IMG/VR virus record: IMGVR_UViG_3300037493_004418
Span: 1 to 46,323 of that record
Origin: a virus
Strand: one strand, 5' to 3'
Length of the DNA stretch: 46,323 bases
Shown: positions 8,170-17,259 of the stretch, in pieces
Layout of the letters: the number at the start of each line of letters is the position of its first letter
Position numbering within the stretch: position 1 is the first letter of the stretch
Made by a program: the position numbers and the translations under genes
The notes under the pieces: generated by a model
The model's input: the letters and a program-made list of their open reading frames with translations, nothing else
What the model was told of the DNA's origin: nothing
Database searches by the model: none

Positions 8170-9678
8170 ATGGCTAGTGATTCAGTAGGACAAGAAAGAA
8201 TTTCACAAGTAGTTGGTTACAAGATTACAAAAGGAAATTTCAACGAAAACACCCCTAATTTACCACAGCGTGTGGTTATTATTGGTGAAGCCAATGATGC
8301 AAATCAAGCTGATTTAGTTCTTGAAGAAACTGAAATATTATCAGCACAACAAGCTGGACAATTATATGGTTTTGGTTCACCGTTGTATCTTGCAATGCGA
8401 ATTTTACGCCCCTTAAATGGCGGTGGACTTGGTGGCATTCCAACTTTCGTTATTCCACAAGAAGCGGCTGTTGGTGCAACAGCAAAAGTTCTTGAATTAA
8501 CACCAACAGGTGTTGCAACAGGAAATGGAACACACACTGTTATTTTAAATGGTAGATCTGGACTTGATTCTGTATTTTATAATTTCAGCATTGTTTCTGG
8601 TGACACAACAGCTGATATTACAGCTAAAATTGAAGATGCAATCAATAATGTTCTTGGCGCGCCTGTTGTGGCTGTTTCAACTGATTATGAAGTTACATTG
8701 ACTTCTAAATGGAAGGGTTTAACATCAAATGATTTAAACATTTCTATTGAAACAAACGGAAATGATCTTGGAATAACATATGCAACAAATGTAAATGCTG
8801 CTGGATCAGGAACACCAACAATTCCTTCTGATTTGCTTGGAACTGAATGGACAACAATTGTGTTGAACACATATGGAACTGTTACTGCTGTTATGGATTC
8901 TTTGGAATCAATCAACGGTATTCCAGATCCTACAAATCCAACTGGAAGATTTGCTTCAATAGTAATGAAACCATTTATTGCATTGACTGGAAGTGTTTCA
9001 ACAGATCCGTCAGCAATCACAGATGCACGCCTTGATGATGTCACAATTGCATTATGTCCAGCATTTGGATCAACTGGTTTTCCTTTTGAAGCTGCTGCAA
9101 ATATGTGTTCATTGTTTGCACGTCAATCAAATGACAATCCGCACTTGGATGTATCTGGAATGTCTTATCCTGATATGCCAGTTCCAACAACACTTGGAAC
9201 ATCTGGAACATATGATTTCCGTGATTCAATAGTGAAAAAAGGTTGTTCAACTGTTGATTTGGTTGCTGGTAAATTCAAAATAATGGATTTTGTCACAACT
9301 TATCATCCAGTAGGTGAAATACCACCACAATTCAGATATTGCCGATCATTAGTGATTGATTTCAACATGCGTTTTGGTTATTTCTTATTAGAACAAATCA
9401 ATGTTGTTGATCATGCAATTGCAGCAAACGAAGATATTACATTTGCATCAAAAGTTGTTAAGCCTAATCAATGGAAATCAATCTTGTTTGGTTATGCTGA
9501 TGATCTTGCTAAAAGATCGTTGATTGCTGATACTGCATTCATGAAAGAATCAATTGTTGTAAATTTATCAACTGTAAATCCTGACAGATTTGAAACATTC
9601 TTTAAATATAAAAGATCTGGATTCATTAGAATTGCATCAACAACTGCTGAAGCTGGTTTCAATTTCGGTTCAAATTAA
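8170..9678 (+). CDS. Contractile tail sheath protein
   Basis: Forms the contractile outer tube of the myovirus tail. The N-terminus matches Mu gpL-type sheaths: ISQVVGYKITKGNF, NLPQRVVIIGEAND and YGFGSPLYLAMRIL (about residues 10-80). The C-terminal half (MDFVTTYHPVGEIPP, RYCRSLVIDFNMRFGYFLL) is the conserved sheath polymerisation domain. The length of 502 residues is normal for the family (Mu gpL is 495). A variable insertion around residues 100-200 is probably surface exposed. It is followed directly by the tube gene, the usual order, and is the first gene after the late promoter at 8139. Confidence 0.92.
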   Translation: MASDSVGQERISQVVGYKITKGNFNENTPNLPQRVVIIGEANDANQADLVLEETEILSAQQAGQLYGFGSPLYLAMRILRPLNGGGLGGIPTFVIPQEAAVGATAKVLELTPTGVATGNGTHTVILNGRSGLDSVFYNFSIVSGDTTADITAKIEDAINNVLGAPVVAVSTDYEVTLTSKWKGLTSNDLNISIETNGNDLGITYATNVNAAGSGTPTIPSDLLGTEWTTIVLNTYGTVTAVMDSLESINGIPDPTNPTGRFASIVMKPFIALTGSVSTDPSAITDARLDDVTIALCPAFGSTGFPFEAAANMCSLFARQSNDNPHLDVSGMSYPDMPVPTTLGTSGTYDFRDSIVKKGCSTVDLVAGKFKIMDFVTTYHPVGEIPPQFRYCRSLVIDFNMRFGYFLLEQINVVDHAIAANEDITFASKVVKPNQWKSILFGYADDLAKRSLIADTAFMKESIVVNLSTVNPDRFETFFKYKRSGFIRIASTTAEAGFNFGSN

Positions 9679-9704
9679 TTTTTAAACAACAATAATAAAT
9701 AATT

Positions 9705-10109
9705 ATGGCTGCTCACGGTGATATTATAGAAATAAGATTTAACCATCCATCAGTTGGATCAGGTGTATTTTTCCCAAAATCAAATGAAGGAAACAAATTT
9801 GATCCAGGTGGAATCAGAAACAATGATGATGCAAATGGAATTACTGCTGCTGGTTCAATCATGTATCAAAAAAACCGTGTCATGGGTTCTGTTGAAGCAA
9901 TGATTGAAAATGATAACCAAGTAAGATTGGATGCTGAAAAGGTTGCAGAACTTCAAAAAGAAAGTTTAGAAGCTGTTTGGACAATCACAATGATTAATGG
10001 AACAGTTTGGAAGGGAACAGGCGCACCAGTTGGTGATGTTTCAGTTGATGTAAACGCTGGAACATTTACTTTGAAGGTTGTTTCTGGTAACTTTGAGAAA
10101 ATAGCATAA
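9705..10109 (+). CDS. Tail tube protein, Mu gpM-like
   Basis: Probable subunit of the inner tail tube through which DNA passes. The 134-residue size and the position between the sheath and the tail-assembly chaperone fit Mu gpM. The sequence is beta-rich (GDIIEIRFNHPSVGSGVFFP; VWTITMINGTVWKGTGAPVG; AGTFTLKVVSGNFEKI) with a conserved-looking MIENDNQVRLDAEKVAEL helix in the middle, as in tube proteins. Assignment rests mainly on order, size and predicted fold. The gene lies 27 bases after the sheath stop with no separate promoter visible. Confidence 0.78.
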   Translation: MAAHGDIIEIRFNHPSVGSGVFFPKSNEGNKFDPGGIRNNDDANGITAAGSIMYQKNRVMGSVEAMIENDNQVRLDAEKVAELQKESLEAVWTITMINGTVWKGTGAPVGDVSVDVNAGTFTLKVVSGNFEKIA

Positions 10110-10165
10110 AACACACCGCACCAAATGGTGTAATACCACACAAAACCAAATAATAAACCAATATA

Positions 10166-10722
10166 ATGGGATCAGTAAACAGAAGTGTTGCAATCCAAGA
10201 CATCACAAGATGGCTTGATGAAAAAAAAGTAAGAGAATCAAAAAGAACAGAATTCAAACAACATATTGATGGCTTAATTTCAGCTGTTGAAGATGGTTTG
10301 ATTGTTGTCAATGAAGATGGAACAATTACACAATCTTTATTGTGGCCAATTGGTGAAAAGGAAATTGATAAATTGACATACAAAATGCGCTTGAATTATG
10401 AAATGGTTAAGCCGTATTTAAAGAACATTCAAGCTGATAATGGAAATGAACGTTTAATTGCTTATGCATGCGCATTAACAAATGAATCAAGTGGAATTTT
10501 GAATAAACTTGATTCTGAAGACAGTGTCATTATGCAATCAATAGCGGTTTTTTTTCTCTAGATATTGATAATATTAATGTAATGGTGAAAACGGTGGTAA
10601 GATACCACCATTGGACACCAGAAACAGTTTTAAATCTGTATCTTGATGATACAGATTTTTTTGGTTTGATATACTGGTACAATGACGTTGTTCAAGTATT
10701 AGAAGAACTAGAAAAACAATAA
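10166..10722 (+). CDS. Tail assembly chaperone, made in short and -1 frameshifted forms
   Basis: The frame opening at 10166 stops at 10561 (131 residues). Eight T residues at 10548-10555 sit just before that stop. Slipping back one base there opens a continuous frame (SLDIDNINVMVKTVVRY..., ending EELEKQ) to 10722, giving about 185 residues. This is the layout of lambda gpG/gpGT and Mu gp41/42 chaperones: between tube and tape measure, with the longer product made by -1 slippage. The downstream part has no plausible start of its own. The proteins should bind the tape measure and recruit tube subunits. The first part alone resembles small helical tail chaperones. Confidence 0.82.
10547..10558 (+). 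promoter_or_regulatory. Programmed -1 frameshift slippery site
   Basis: Zero-frame codons are GTT TTT TTT CTC TAG. The eight-T run allows both ribosomal tRNAs to re-pair one base back, and the zero-frame stop follows one codon later. The -1 frame stays open for 55 further codons. Confidence 0.78.
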
Positions 10723-10737
10723 AATTATACTCAAAAC

Positions 10738-12771
10738 ATGAAGTTTGTAATTCCTTCAATATTTACTGCCGTTGATAAATTCACAGGACCATTATCAAAA
10801 ATGTCTGGGAGTGCTTCACAATTTGCAAGTAAACTTGACAGGGATTTCAGAAAAGCAGGACAAACAGCATTTTCAATTGGAAGGAATGCAGGGGCGGTTG
10901 GATTGGCAATTGCAGCACCTTTAGGATTGGCGGTGAAACAGGCTGTTGATTTTGAAGATGCAATGGCTGATGTTGGAAAAACTACTGGATTAAGCGGAAA
11001 AAAACTTGAAGATCTTGGAAGTTCCATTTTATCAATTTCAGGAAAAACAAGAACTTCAATTGATGATCTTGTAAAGATTGGTGAAATTGGCGGCCAACTT
11101 GGTATTGCTTCAAAAGACATGGTTTCATTCATTGCATCAGCTGACAAATTCAATATTGCATTGGGCGCTGATTTCGCTGGTGGTGTTGAAGAAGCTGTTT
11201 CATCTGTTGGAAAAATAAAAGCACTATTTGGTGATACTAGAAATTTAAATATTTCTGATGCTATTATGAAAACAGGATCAGCAATCAATGAATTGGGTGC
11301 TGTTGGTGCTGGAACATCAGCAAACATCACTGATTTCACATTAAGATTAGGTGCGCTTCCAGATGCATTGAAACCTTCAATATCAAACACATTAGCATTA
11401 GGAACATTCCTTGAAGAATTAGGAGTAAATGCACAGATTGGTGCTGGCGGTATGACTAACTTTCTTTTAGTTGCAGGTCAAAATATTAGTGGATTTGCAA
11501 CACAAATGAAGATTTCATCTGTTCAGGCAAAAGCATTATTAAAACAAGATCCAACAGAATTTGCCAAACGATTTGCAACAACATTCAAAGGAATGGCACC
11601 TGAAGTGATGGCGGCTAAACTTCAGGATCTTAAGCTTGGATCACAAGAAACAATTAAAGTCATTGGTGCGCTTGGCTCGTCAACTGAAAGATTGACAGAA
11701 CTACAAAAAGTTGCAGCAGGATCATTTGGAAAAGGGACCAGCTTACAATCTGAAGCTGCAAAGAAGAATGAAACAATGGCTGCAAAAATGGGTATTTTAA
11801 GAAACAATGTAAAATCATTATCCATAACAATGGGTAATGCATTATTGCCTGTCATAAATTCAGTTGTTGAATCAGTAATGCCATTTGTAAAAGGAATTGC
11901 AGACTGGATTAATAGAAACAAATCATTATCAGCAACAATAATCAAAGTTGTTGCAGGTGTTGGATTGTTGGCACTTGGAATTTCAGGTGTTGCATTTGCT
12001 GTTGGAATATATCAAAAAGCTGTTGTAATTGCACAAGCTGTTCAAATGGCGTGGAATGCTGCAATGGCTGCGAATCCAATTGGTTTGCTGGTTCTTGGAA
12101 TCACCGCTGCTGTTGGTGCTGTTTATTTATTAACAAAGGCGTTTAGCGCAATGAGTACAGCAGAATCAATTGGAAATGAAGTAAGGGAACGTGCGCTTGA
12201 AAAGACACTTGATCAACGTGTTGAAATAGTTCAATTATTTGGTGCATTAAGAAATGCAAAGGCTGGAACAGATGCATATAATGAAACATTGAAAAAAATT
12301 GATGCTATTCAACCAGGAATAACAAATAAATACAATCTTCAAGCTGGTGCATTAAGAAATATAAATGCAGCTGAAAAGGAATTAACAGCAAGCATCATGA
12401 AGCGTGCTGAAGCTGAAGTGCGTGCCGAAATGCTGAAAGAATCTATCAAGGAAAAAATGCGTTTGCAACAGGAAGGACCATCAATGTTGCAACAAATAAT
12501 AGGTGCTGGAAATATTGGTGTTGCTACTGGTTCAAATAGAAAAGATATTGCAGAACAGCAACAAAGAATCAATGTTTTAAGCACTGGTGTTGCAAAGGAC
12601 CAAATGCAGGCGGCAAATCCTGAAAAAGCAAAACAAAATGGAATTATAAACAGATCTGAATCTGTTGAAAAACAAAAGATTCAATTTGAATTTTTAGGAA
12701 TGCCAGATTGGATGCAACCAACAGTTAGAAGTTCAGCAAAAGCATTGCCAAAATTATCAACAACATCATAA
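10738..12771 (+). CDS. Tail tape measure protein
   Basis: Sets tail length and probably helps DNA cross the host envelope. It starts with the typical phage-minor-tail pattern (FIPSIFTAVDKFTGPLSKMS without exact identity claimed), then a long helical region with VDFEDAMADVGKTTGLSGKK near residues 65-85, as in TP901-type tape measures. Two hydrophobic segments near residues 400-425 (VVAGVGLLALGISGVAFAVG) and 447-468 (IGLLVLGITAAVGAVYLL) could insert into membrane. The C-terminal third is charged and coiled-coil-like. At 677 residues it predicts a tail of roughly 100 nm by the usual 1.5 Å per residue rule. It follows the frameshifted chaperone. Confidence 0.9.
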   Translation: MKFVIPSIFTAVDKFTGPLSKMSGSASQFASKLDRDFRKAGQTAFSIGRNAGAVGLAIAAPLGLAVKQAVDFEDAMADVGKTTGLSGKKLEDLGSSILSISGKTRTSIDDLVKIGEIGGQLGIASKDMVSFIASADKFNIALGADFAGGVEEAVSSVGKIKALFGDTRNLNISDAIMKTGSAINELGAVGAGTSANITDFTLRLGALPDALKPSISNTLALGTFLEELGVNAQIGAGGMTNFLLVAGQNISGFATQMKISSVQAKALLKQDPTEFAKRFATTFKGMAPEVMAAKLQDLKLGSQETIKVIGALGSSTERLTELQKVAAGSFGKGTSLQSEAAKKNETMAAKMGILRNNVKSLSITMGNALLPVINSVVESVMPFVKGIADWINRNKSLSATIIKVVAGVGLLALGISGVAFAVGIYQKAVVIAQAVQMAWNAAMAANPIGLLVLGITAAVGAVYLLTKAFSAMSTAESIGNEVRERALEKTLDQRVEIVQLFGALRNAKAGTDAYNETLKKIDAIQPGITNKYNLQAGALRNINAAEKELTASIMKRAEAEVRAEMLKESIKEKMRLQQEGPSMLQQIIGAGNIGVATGSNRKDIAEQQQRINVLSTGVAKDQMQAANPEKAKQNGIINRSESVEKQKIQFEFLGMPDWMQPTVRSSAKALPKLSTTS

Positions 12772-13301
12772 TGGATTTATTAGTAATTGAAACAGGAAAT
12801 GGCGGTGATGTTGTTCTAAATGGAAATGATTTGGTGACAATAAACGGTTTTGAAAACATGCCATATATTGGAATGTTTGGGGGTAATGTTGAACAATCAA
12901 CAATCCAAAACCAAACTATCATTGCAGGTGAACAACAGATTGATTGGTGGGGCAATTCATTATTAATGTTTAATAATCCTATCATTCAATATAATTCAAC
13001 ACTTGAAAGCACTTTAAAAAAGATTTCAATCACATCATCAGCACGTGAAACAATAAAACGTGCTGTTGTTGAAGATTTGAAATTCATTCAATCATTTGGA
13101 AAATCAACAGTTGATGTTTCAATAACTGGAATTGATAGAATTCATATTTTAATCCGTATTCAACAACCAAACAGTACTGAATTAAATGAGTTTTTATATA
13201 TTTGGAATTCAACAAATGAAGAATTATCAATGCCTGAAATTCAAGGAATTGAAAACGGAAATGGTATTGCATTAAATAATATTTTAAATTTTGAACTATA
13301 A
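12771..13301 (+). CDS. Baseplate wedge protein, Mu gp46-like
   Basis: Probable baseplate wedge component of the GP46 family (Mu gp46, equivalent to gpW/gp25). Supporting features are the aromatic QQIDWWGNSLLMFNN segment near residues 62-76, the helix TLESTLKKISITSSARETIK and the following VVEDLKFIQSFGKSTVDVSI, all in the order seen in that family. Its ATG overlaps the tape-measure stop (TAATG) and its own stop overlaps the fibre gene start in the same way, so translation is coupled. The length of 176 residues is close to Mu gp46 (about 146). In this phage it is separated from gp47 by fibre genes. Confidence 0.65.
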   Translation: MDLLVIETGNGGDVVLNGNDLVTINGFENMPYIGMFGGNVEQSTIQNQTIIAGEQQIDWWGNSLLMFNNPIIQYNSTLESTLKKISITSSARETIKRAVVEDLKFIQSFGKSTVDVSITGIDRIHILIRIQQPNSTELNEFLYIWNSTNEELSMPEIQGIENGNGIALNNILNFEL

Positions 13302-14416
13302 TGGCACGTATTGCGTTTGAAAATAAGGAATCAACTAGAAGTTCTAGTTTGCCAGCAAAAAATCAAGTTAAAGATGCTGATTTAAACGAAATCAAAACAT
13401 CTGTTAATAGTTTGTATGATGATGTTGATGCAATAGGTGTTGATGTAGCTGCAATAGTTGGAAATGCACCAGCTAACATGAATACGCTGGAAGAAATTTC
13501 AAGCTCCATTGGAAATGATCCTGACTTCGTTACAACTGTTGGAAATGCATTAAATAATAAAGAAGACTCTCTTCCTACAATGGTAGGTGCTTCATTAAAA
13601 GTGCTTCGTGTAAATACAGGTGAAACAGCGAAAGAATGGGTAACTATTTCAACAGCAATAGAAATTGGAGTTACAGCAATCACAGGCGGAACGACTAGAC
13701 GAGTACCATTTAATAACGCTGGTGTTATTTCCGAAAGTGCTAATTTAGTTTTCGATGCTTCAAATCAGTTAGTAATCGGAGGTCATACAGGTGGTGCAAG
13801 GGTTGACGTAAAATGTGGAGGGGCTTTGAGCACTGATTTGGGGTTGAGAGTAAGAAATAGTGCTGAAACATTCGATACTTTAAAGGTGAAAGGTGACGGG
13901 ACAGTTAGCGTTGTGGCTGGTTCTACATCGGGAAGTTTGAAAGCATTAGACGTTAGATATGCCACAGACACAATATCATTGCTTAGTGTAAGGGGTGACG
14001 GCTTAGTGTATTTTGCTAACGATTTAAGTTATTTCAACCCAAACACATTTAGGCTTAACATTGAAGGGGCTGGTATTGTTAATGGAACAACATCTATTAA
14101 TTTACTAGCAACATCAGGAGATGTTATTCTAAGTCCTTCTAATGCGGAAAAATTCAGAATCTCATCAACAGTAGCTACTTTTGCTGAAGGAGTTGGGATT
14201 GTTTTAGGAACAACAACAGGAACAAAAATAGGTACTGCATCATCACAAAAAATAGGTTTTTGGAATGCCACACCAATAGTACAACCAACAACATCTGTTG
14301 CAAGTGCTACATTAACAGGCGGAGGAGGTGCAACAATAACCGATACAGATACTTTCGATGGATACACACTAAAACAAATCGTAAAAGCATTAAGAAATTC
14401 AGGTTTATTAGCTTAA
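13301..14416 (+). CDS. Tail fibre / receptor-binding structural protein
   Basis: Probable trimeric fibre. The N-terminal 100 residues contain a helical attachment segment (VKDADLNEIKTSVNSLYDDV, TLEEISSSIGNDPDFVTTVG). The middle is repetitive beta structure in which VRGDG/VKGDG motifs recur (LKVKGDGTVSVV, LLSVRGDGLVYF). The C-terminus (KIGFWNATPIVQPTTSVA, then TDTDTFDGYTLKQIVKALRN) is a common ending of fibre proteins in Bacteroidota prophages. Codon use differs from the surrounding core (more CTA, AGG and GGG codons), suggesting that it was exchanged recently, as host-range genes often are. Confidence 0.78.
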   Translation: MARIAFENKESTRSSSLPAKNQVKDADLNEIKTSVNSLYDDVDAIGVDVAAIVGNAPANMNTLEEISSSIGNDPDFVTTVGNALNNKEDSLPTMVGASLKVLRVNTGETAKEWVTISTAIEIGVTAITGGTTRRVPFNNAGVISESANLVFDASNQLVIGGHTGGARVDVKCGGALSTDLGLRVRNSAETFDTLKVKGDGTVSVVAGSTSGSLKALDVRYATDTISLLSVRGDGLVYFANDLSYFNPNTFRLNIEGAGIVNGTTSINLLATSGDVILSPSNAEKFRISSTVATFAEGVGIVLGTTTGTKIGTASSQKIGFWNATPIVQPTTSVASATLTGGGGATITDTDTFDGYTLKQIVKALRNSGLLA

Positions 14417-14448
14417 TAATTTACTATATTAGCATAAAATTTTAAAAC

Positions 14449-14760
14449 ATGGGATTAATAATAAAATCAACAGAAACAAAGAAAATCCAAAGTCAAGGGT
14501 ACGATGGGAAAATTTCAGAACTTGAAAGCGTTTATGCACGTTTAGAATTTGCTTGCCGACCAAACGGCACAACTATTGAGAGTGCATTCCCTTACATCTT
14601 TTTGAGTAAGGAAGCGTTTAAATTGAATGCTCCAACTATTCCAACAGATGTTCCAACAAGTGCAACGGGTGAAGTCGTAGAACAGTCTATGTTTACGGCT
14701 CATGAAGTAGCAAGAGATCTGTTAGTTAAAGAAGGTTATGACGTTGTAATTGATTTGTAA
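14449..14760 (+). CDS. Hypothetical fibre-associated protein
   Basis: I do not recognise the family. The 103-residue protein has no membrane segment. It contains SQGYDGKISELESVYARLEF and a terminal EVARDLLVKEGYDVVIDL helix. It lies between the fibre gene and the baseplate J gene and shares the atypical codon use of the fibre gene (GAG, CGG-like codons), so the two probably moved in together. A fibre chaperone or minor tail component is plausible, but nothing in the sequence proves it. Confidence 0.7.
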   Translation: MGLIIKSTETKKIQSQGYDGKISELESVYARLEFACRPNGTTIESAFPYIFLSKEAFKLNAPTIPTDVPTSATGEVVEQSMFTAHEVARDLLVKEGYDVVIDL

Positions 14761-14783
14761 TTATTATTTTACATATAAAATAA

Positions 14784-15941
14784 ATGACAACAATTCCAAC
14801 ACTGCAACAGATTTATTCAAATGTTCTTGCTGATCTTGAATCTGAATTCAATGTTACTATTCCAGTAATTGGCAAATCATTTTTGCGTGGTTTAGCTGCT
14901 GTTCAAGCGGCTAAATTGTGGCTTTCTTATAAAGCACTTGGAAATGTTCAGAAAAACACTTTTGCTGATACTGCTGATCCTGAATCAATGGGTGGAACAC
15001 TGGAACGGTGGGGACGTGTTAAACTTGGAAGAAATCCATTTCCAGCTGTTTCTGGACAATACACAATTCTTGTTTCAGGGACCATTGGCGCAATCATTCC
15101 TGCACAAAGAACATTTAAATCTGATGATAGTTCATTGAATCCTGGCAAATTGTTTGTGCTTGATGCTGATTTCACACTTGATGGAACAAATCTTATTGTT
15201 GTTCGGGCGCTTGAATCTGGAATTGATTCAAAACTTTCAATTACTGACACATTAAGTTTAACAGCACCAATTCCATTGGTTAATGGAACAGCTGTTGTGA
15301 CTGCTGAAACAGTCCAGCCACAAGCACCAGAAGAAATTGAAGAATACAGGCAAAAAATACTTGAATCATTCAGGCTGGAGGCACAAGGTGGTGCTGGCGC
15401 TGATTATCGTTTGTGGTCTGGTGAAGTTCAAGGTGTGAACCAATCATATCCATATGCAGTAAGTGGATTTTATGGTGAAGTAAATTTATATATTGAAGCC
15501 ACAATTGCTGATTCAGTTGATGGATACGGAACACCAACACAAGCATTGCTTGATGCTGTTCAGGAAAATATTGAAGTTCCAACAGTTGATTTGCCAGCAC
15601 GAAAACCACTTGGAACAAAAGTGAATTATCTTGCAGCAAATCCACTTGAAGTCACAATCAACATTTCTTCATTTGTAGGTTCAACACCAACCATTGAAAG
15701 CACAATTGAAAATGCAGTTATTGCAGCACTTGAACTTGTAAGGCCGTTTGTTGATTCAATTGATGTTTTATCAGATAAAAATGATATTTTTGATGTGAAT
15801 AATATTATCAACATTATTTTATCAGCACAACCAGGTTCGGTTTTTGGTGCTGTTACATTAACAGTTGATGGAAATTCAGTAAATACATTTACATTCTTAA
15901 ATGGAAATATTCCATATTTGGGTTCAATTACTTACATCTGA
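14784..15941 (+). CDS. Baseplate J-like protein, Mu gp47-like
   Basis: Baseplate wedge protein connecting hub and fibres. It has the family features: N-terminal helix then LWLSYKALGNVQKNTFADTA, a beta domain (SGQYTILVSGTIGAIIPA, near residues 85-105), the hinge EIEEYRQKILESFRLEAQGG and the conserved core GGAGADYRLWSGEVQGV near residues 197-213 followed by GEVNLYIEA. The length of 385 residues is close to Mu gp47 (360). Its stop overlaps the next gene's ATG, as in Mu gp47-gp48, supporting both assignments. Confidence 0.88.
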   Translation: MTTIPTLQQIYSNVLADLESEFNVTIPVIGKSFLRGLAAVQAAKLWLSYKALGNVQKNTFADTADPESMGGTLERWGRVKLGRNPFPAVSGQYTILVSGTIGAIIPAQRTFKSDDSSLNPGKLFVLDADFTLDGTNLIVVRALESGIDSKLSITDTLSLTAPIPLVNGTAVVTAETVQPQAPEEIEEYRQKILESFRLEAQGGAGADYRLWSGEVQGVNQSYPYAVSGFYGEVNLYIEATIADSVDGYGTPTQALLDAVQENIEVPTVDLPARKPLGTKVNYLAANPLEVTINISSFVGSTPTIESTIENAVIAALELVRPFVDSIDVLSDKNDIFDVNNIINIILSAQPGSVFGAVTLTVDGNSVNTFTFLNGNIPYLGSITYI

Positions 15942-16705
15942 TGGGTTTAAATGCTGATAAACTAAAAGCATTAACGAAACAACTTTATCCAACTGGTAGG
16001 GTGTTTAAAATGCAAGAAGGATCTATTTTTGATCGTTTGCATGATGCATTGGTATTATCTGAAGAACGCTGTTTTGATGATATTGTTTCAACACTTGATT
16101 CAACACTTGCTGATAATGACAATTTCACAGTTGATGATGCTTTAATTTGGGAAAATAGACTTGGATTGATTTCAAATGATCTTGTTTCTTTAGTTGATAG
16201 AAAACTTGCAATTATTAGAAAACTGAATCATCCTGGAACAATTCGTGCACGCCAAAATTATTCATATTTACAACAGCAACTTCAATTGGCTGGTTTTGAT
16301 GTGTATGTTTATGAAAATTTATCACTAGATTCAATTGAAGATATTTTATTTTTAAATAACTTAGCAATAAATCTTGGTCAAAATAATTTAGGTTCATTCA
16401 ATCTTGGTGATACATACAGTATTTATGACCAATATTTCACACAATTTAATCTTGGTTCATTTAATCTTGGAAGTGCCAATTTAAATCAACAGGTGTACAA
16501 TAATAAGGTTGTGAATAGAATTGATGTAAACCTAGATTTATTATTCAATGTTGGTTCAAGTTTGCGTTCAACATTTTTCATTGGTGGAAATCCACTTGGA
16601 ACATTTGCAAATGTTGATCAAAACAGAAAAGATGAATTCAGGCAATTAATATTAAAAATAAAACCAGTTCAAACGGTTGGATATTTACTAATAAATTATA
16701 TTTAA
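15941..16705 (+). CDS. Baseplate protein, Mu gp48-like (DUF2313)
   Basis: Tail protein I-type wedge component. LKALTKQLYPTGRVFKMQEG at residues 8-27 and the following FDRLHDALVLSEERCFDDI are the hallmark N-terminus of the DUF2313 / gp48 family, which starts with a 'LLPPGRAW' type segment. The central part contains repeats of the type NLGSFNLG (residues about 145-185), unusual and probably forming a beta-solenoid-like or loop region. At 254 residues it is longer than Mu gp48 (about 190) because of that insert. It is translationally coupled to the gp47-like gene. Confidence 0.82.
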   Translation: MGLNADKLKALTKQLYPTGRVFKMQEGSIFDRLHDALVLSEERCFDDIVSTLDSTLADNDNFTVDDALIWENRLGLISNDLVSLVDRKLAIIRKLNHPGTIRARQNYSYLQQQLQLAGFDVYVYENLSLDSIEDILFLNNLAINLGQNNLGSFNLGDTYSIYDQYFTQFNLGSFNLGSANLNQQVYNNKVVNRIDVNLDLLFNVGSSLRSTFFIGGNPLGTFANVDQNRKDEFRQLILKIKPVQTVGYLLINYI

Positions 16706-16707
16706 AA

Positions 16708-17259
16708 ATGAAATTATTACAAGACAAATTAAGAGTTGAAGCGCCAAGTGCTGAATTTCCATATGGAAATCTAATAGATGAAACTGGTGTGAATGATGGA
16801 ACAGCAGTAAACCGTGAATTTTTAACAGATATTGTCCAATTCTTTGAAAAGGCTGTTGATGAAGCTGGGGTTGTTCCAAACGGGATTGTTGACAATGAGT
16901 ATGATGGGTGGCAATTGTATGAGGCGTTTAGAAAATTAACAAAACCATACAAGGTTTTAACAGGTTTATTAACACAATCAGGAACAAATGCACCAACAGT
17001 TACAATTTTAGGAATTAATGAAATCGGAACACCTGTAATGGCTTATGATTCTCCTGGGTTTTTTGGTTTAACTATAACAGGCGCTTTTATTAATGGGAAA
17101 ACCACATATTCAATTTCTACCGGAATAAATGGTTTTGACGAAGCGTTTTTAATTAATTTTTTAAACGAAGATCTTTTTATTATTAAAACATATACGGGGG
17201 GTGCATTAGCAAATGATGTCCTTTTAAACACCCCTTTTGAAATTCGTGTATATGATTAA
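16708..17259 (+). CDS. Tail fibre-related protein with conserved Bacteroidota N-terminus
   Basis: The first 75 residues (LRVEAPSAEFPYGNLIDETG, NREFLTDIVQFFEKAVDEAG, DGWQLYEAFRKL) form a module common in tail proteins of Bacteroidota prophages, probably for baseplate attachment. The remaining 100 residues begin YKVLTGLLTQSGTNAPTVTI, a beta-rich domain often found at the end of such proteins. No catalytic motif is visible. It begins 2 bases after the gp48-like gene and overlaps the next gene by 8 bases. Confidence 0.65.
   Translation: MKLLQDKLRVEAPSAEFPYGNLIDETGVNDGTAVNREFLTDIVQFFEKAVDEAGVVPNGIVDNEYDGWQLYEAFRKLTKPYKVLTGLLTQSGTNAPTVTILGINEIGTPVMAYDSPGFFGLTITGAFINGKTTYSISTGINGFDEAFLINFLNEDLFIIKTYTGGALANDVLLNTPFEIRVYD

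Noticed and set aside
10731-11390. 219-codon minus-strand frame opposite the tape measure gene
   Set aside because: Ser/Pro/Ala-rich antisense of a helical protein; no family features and no promoter.
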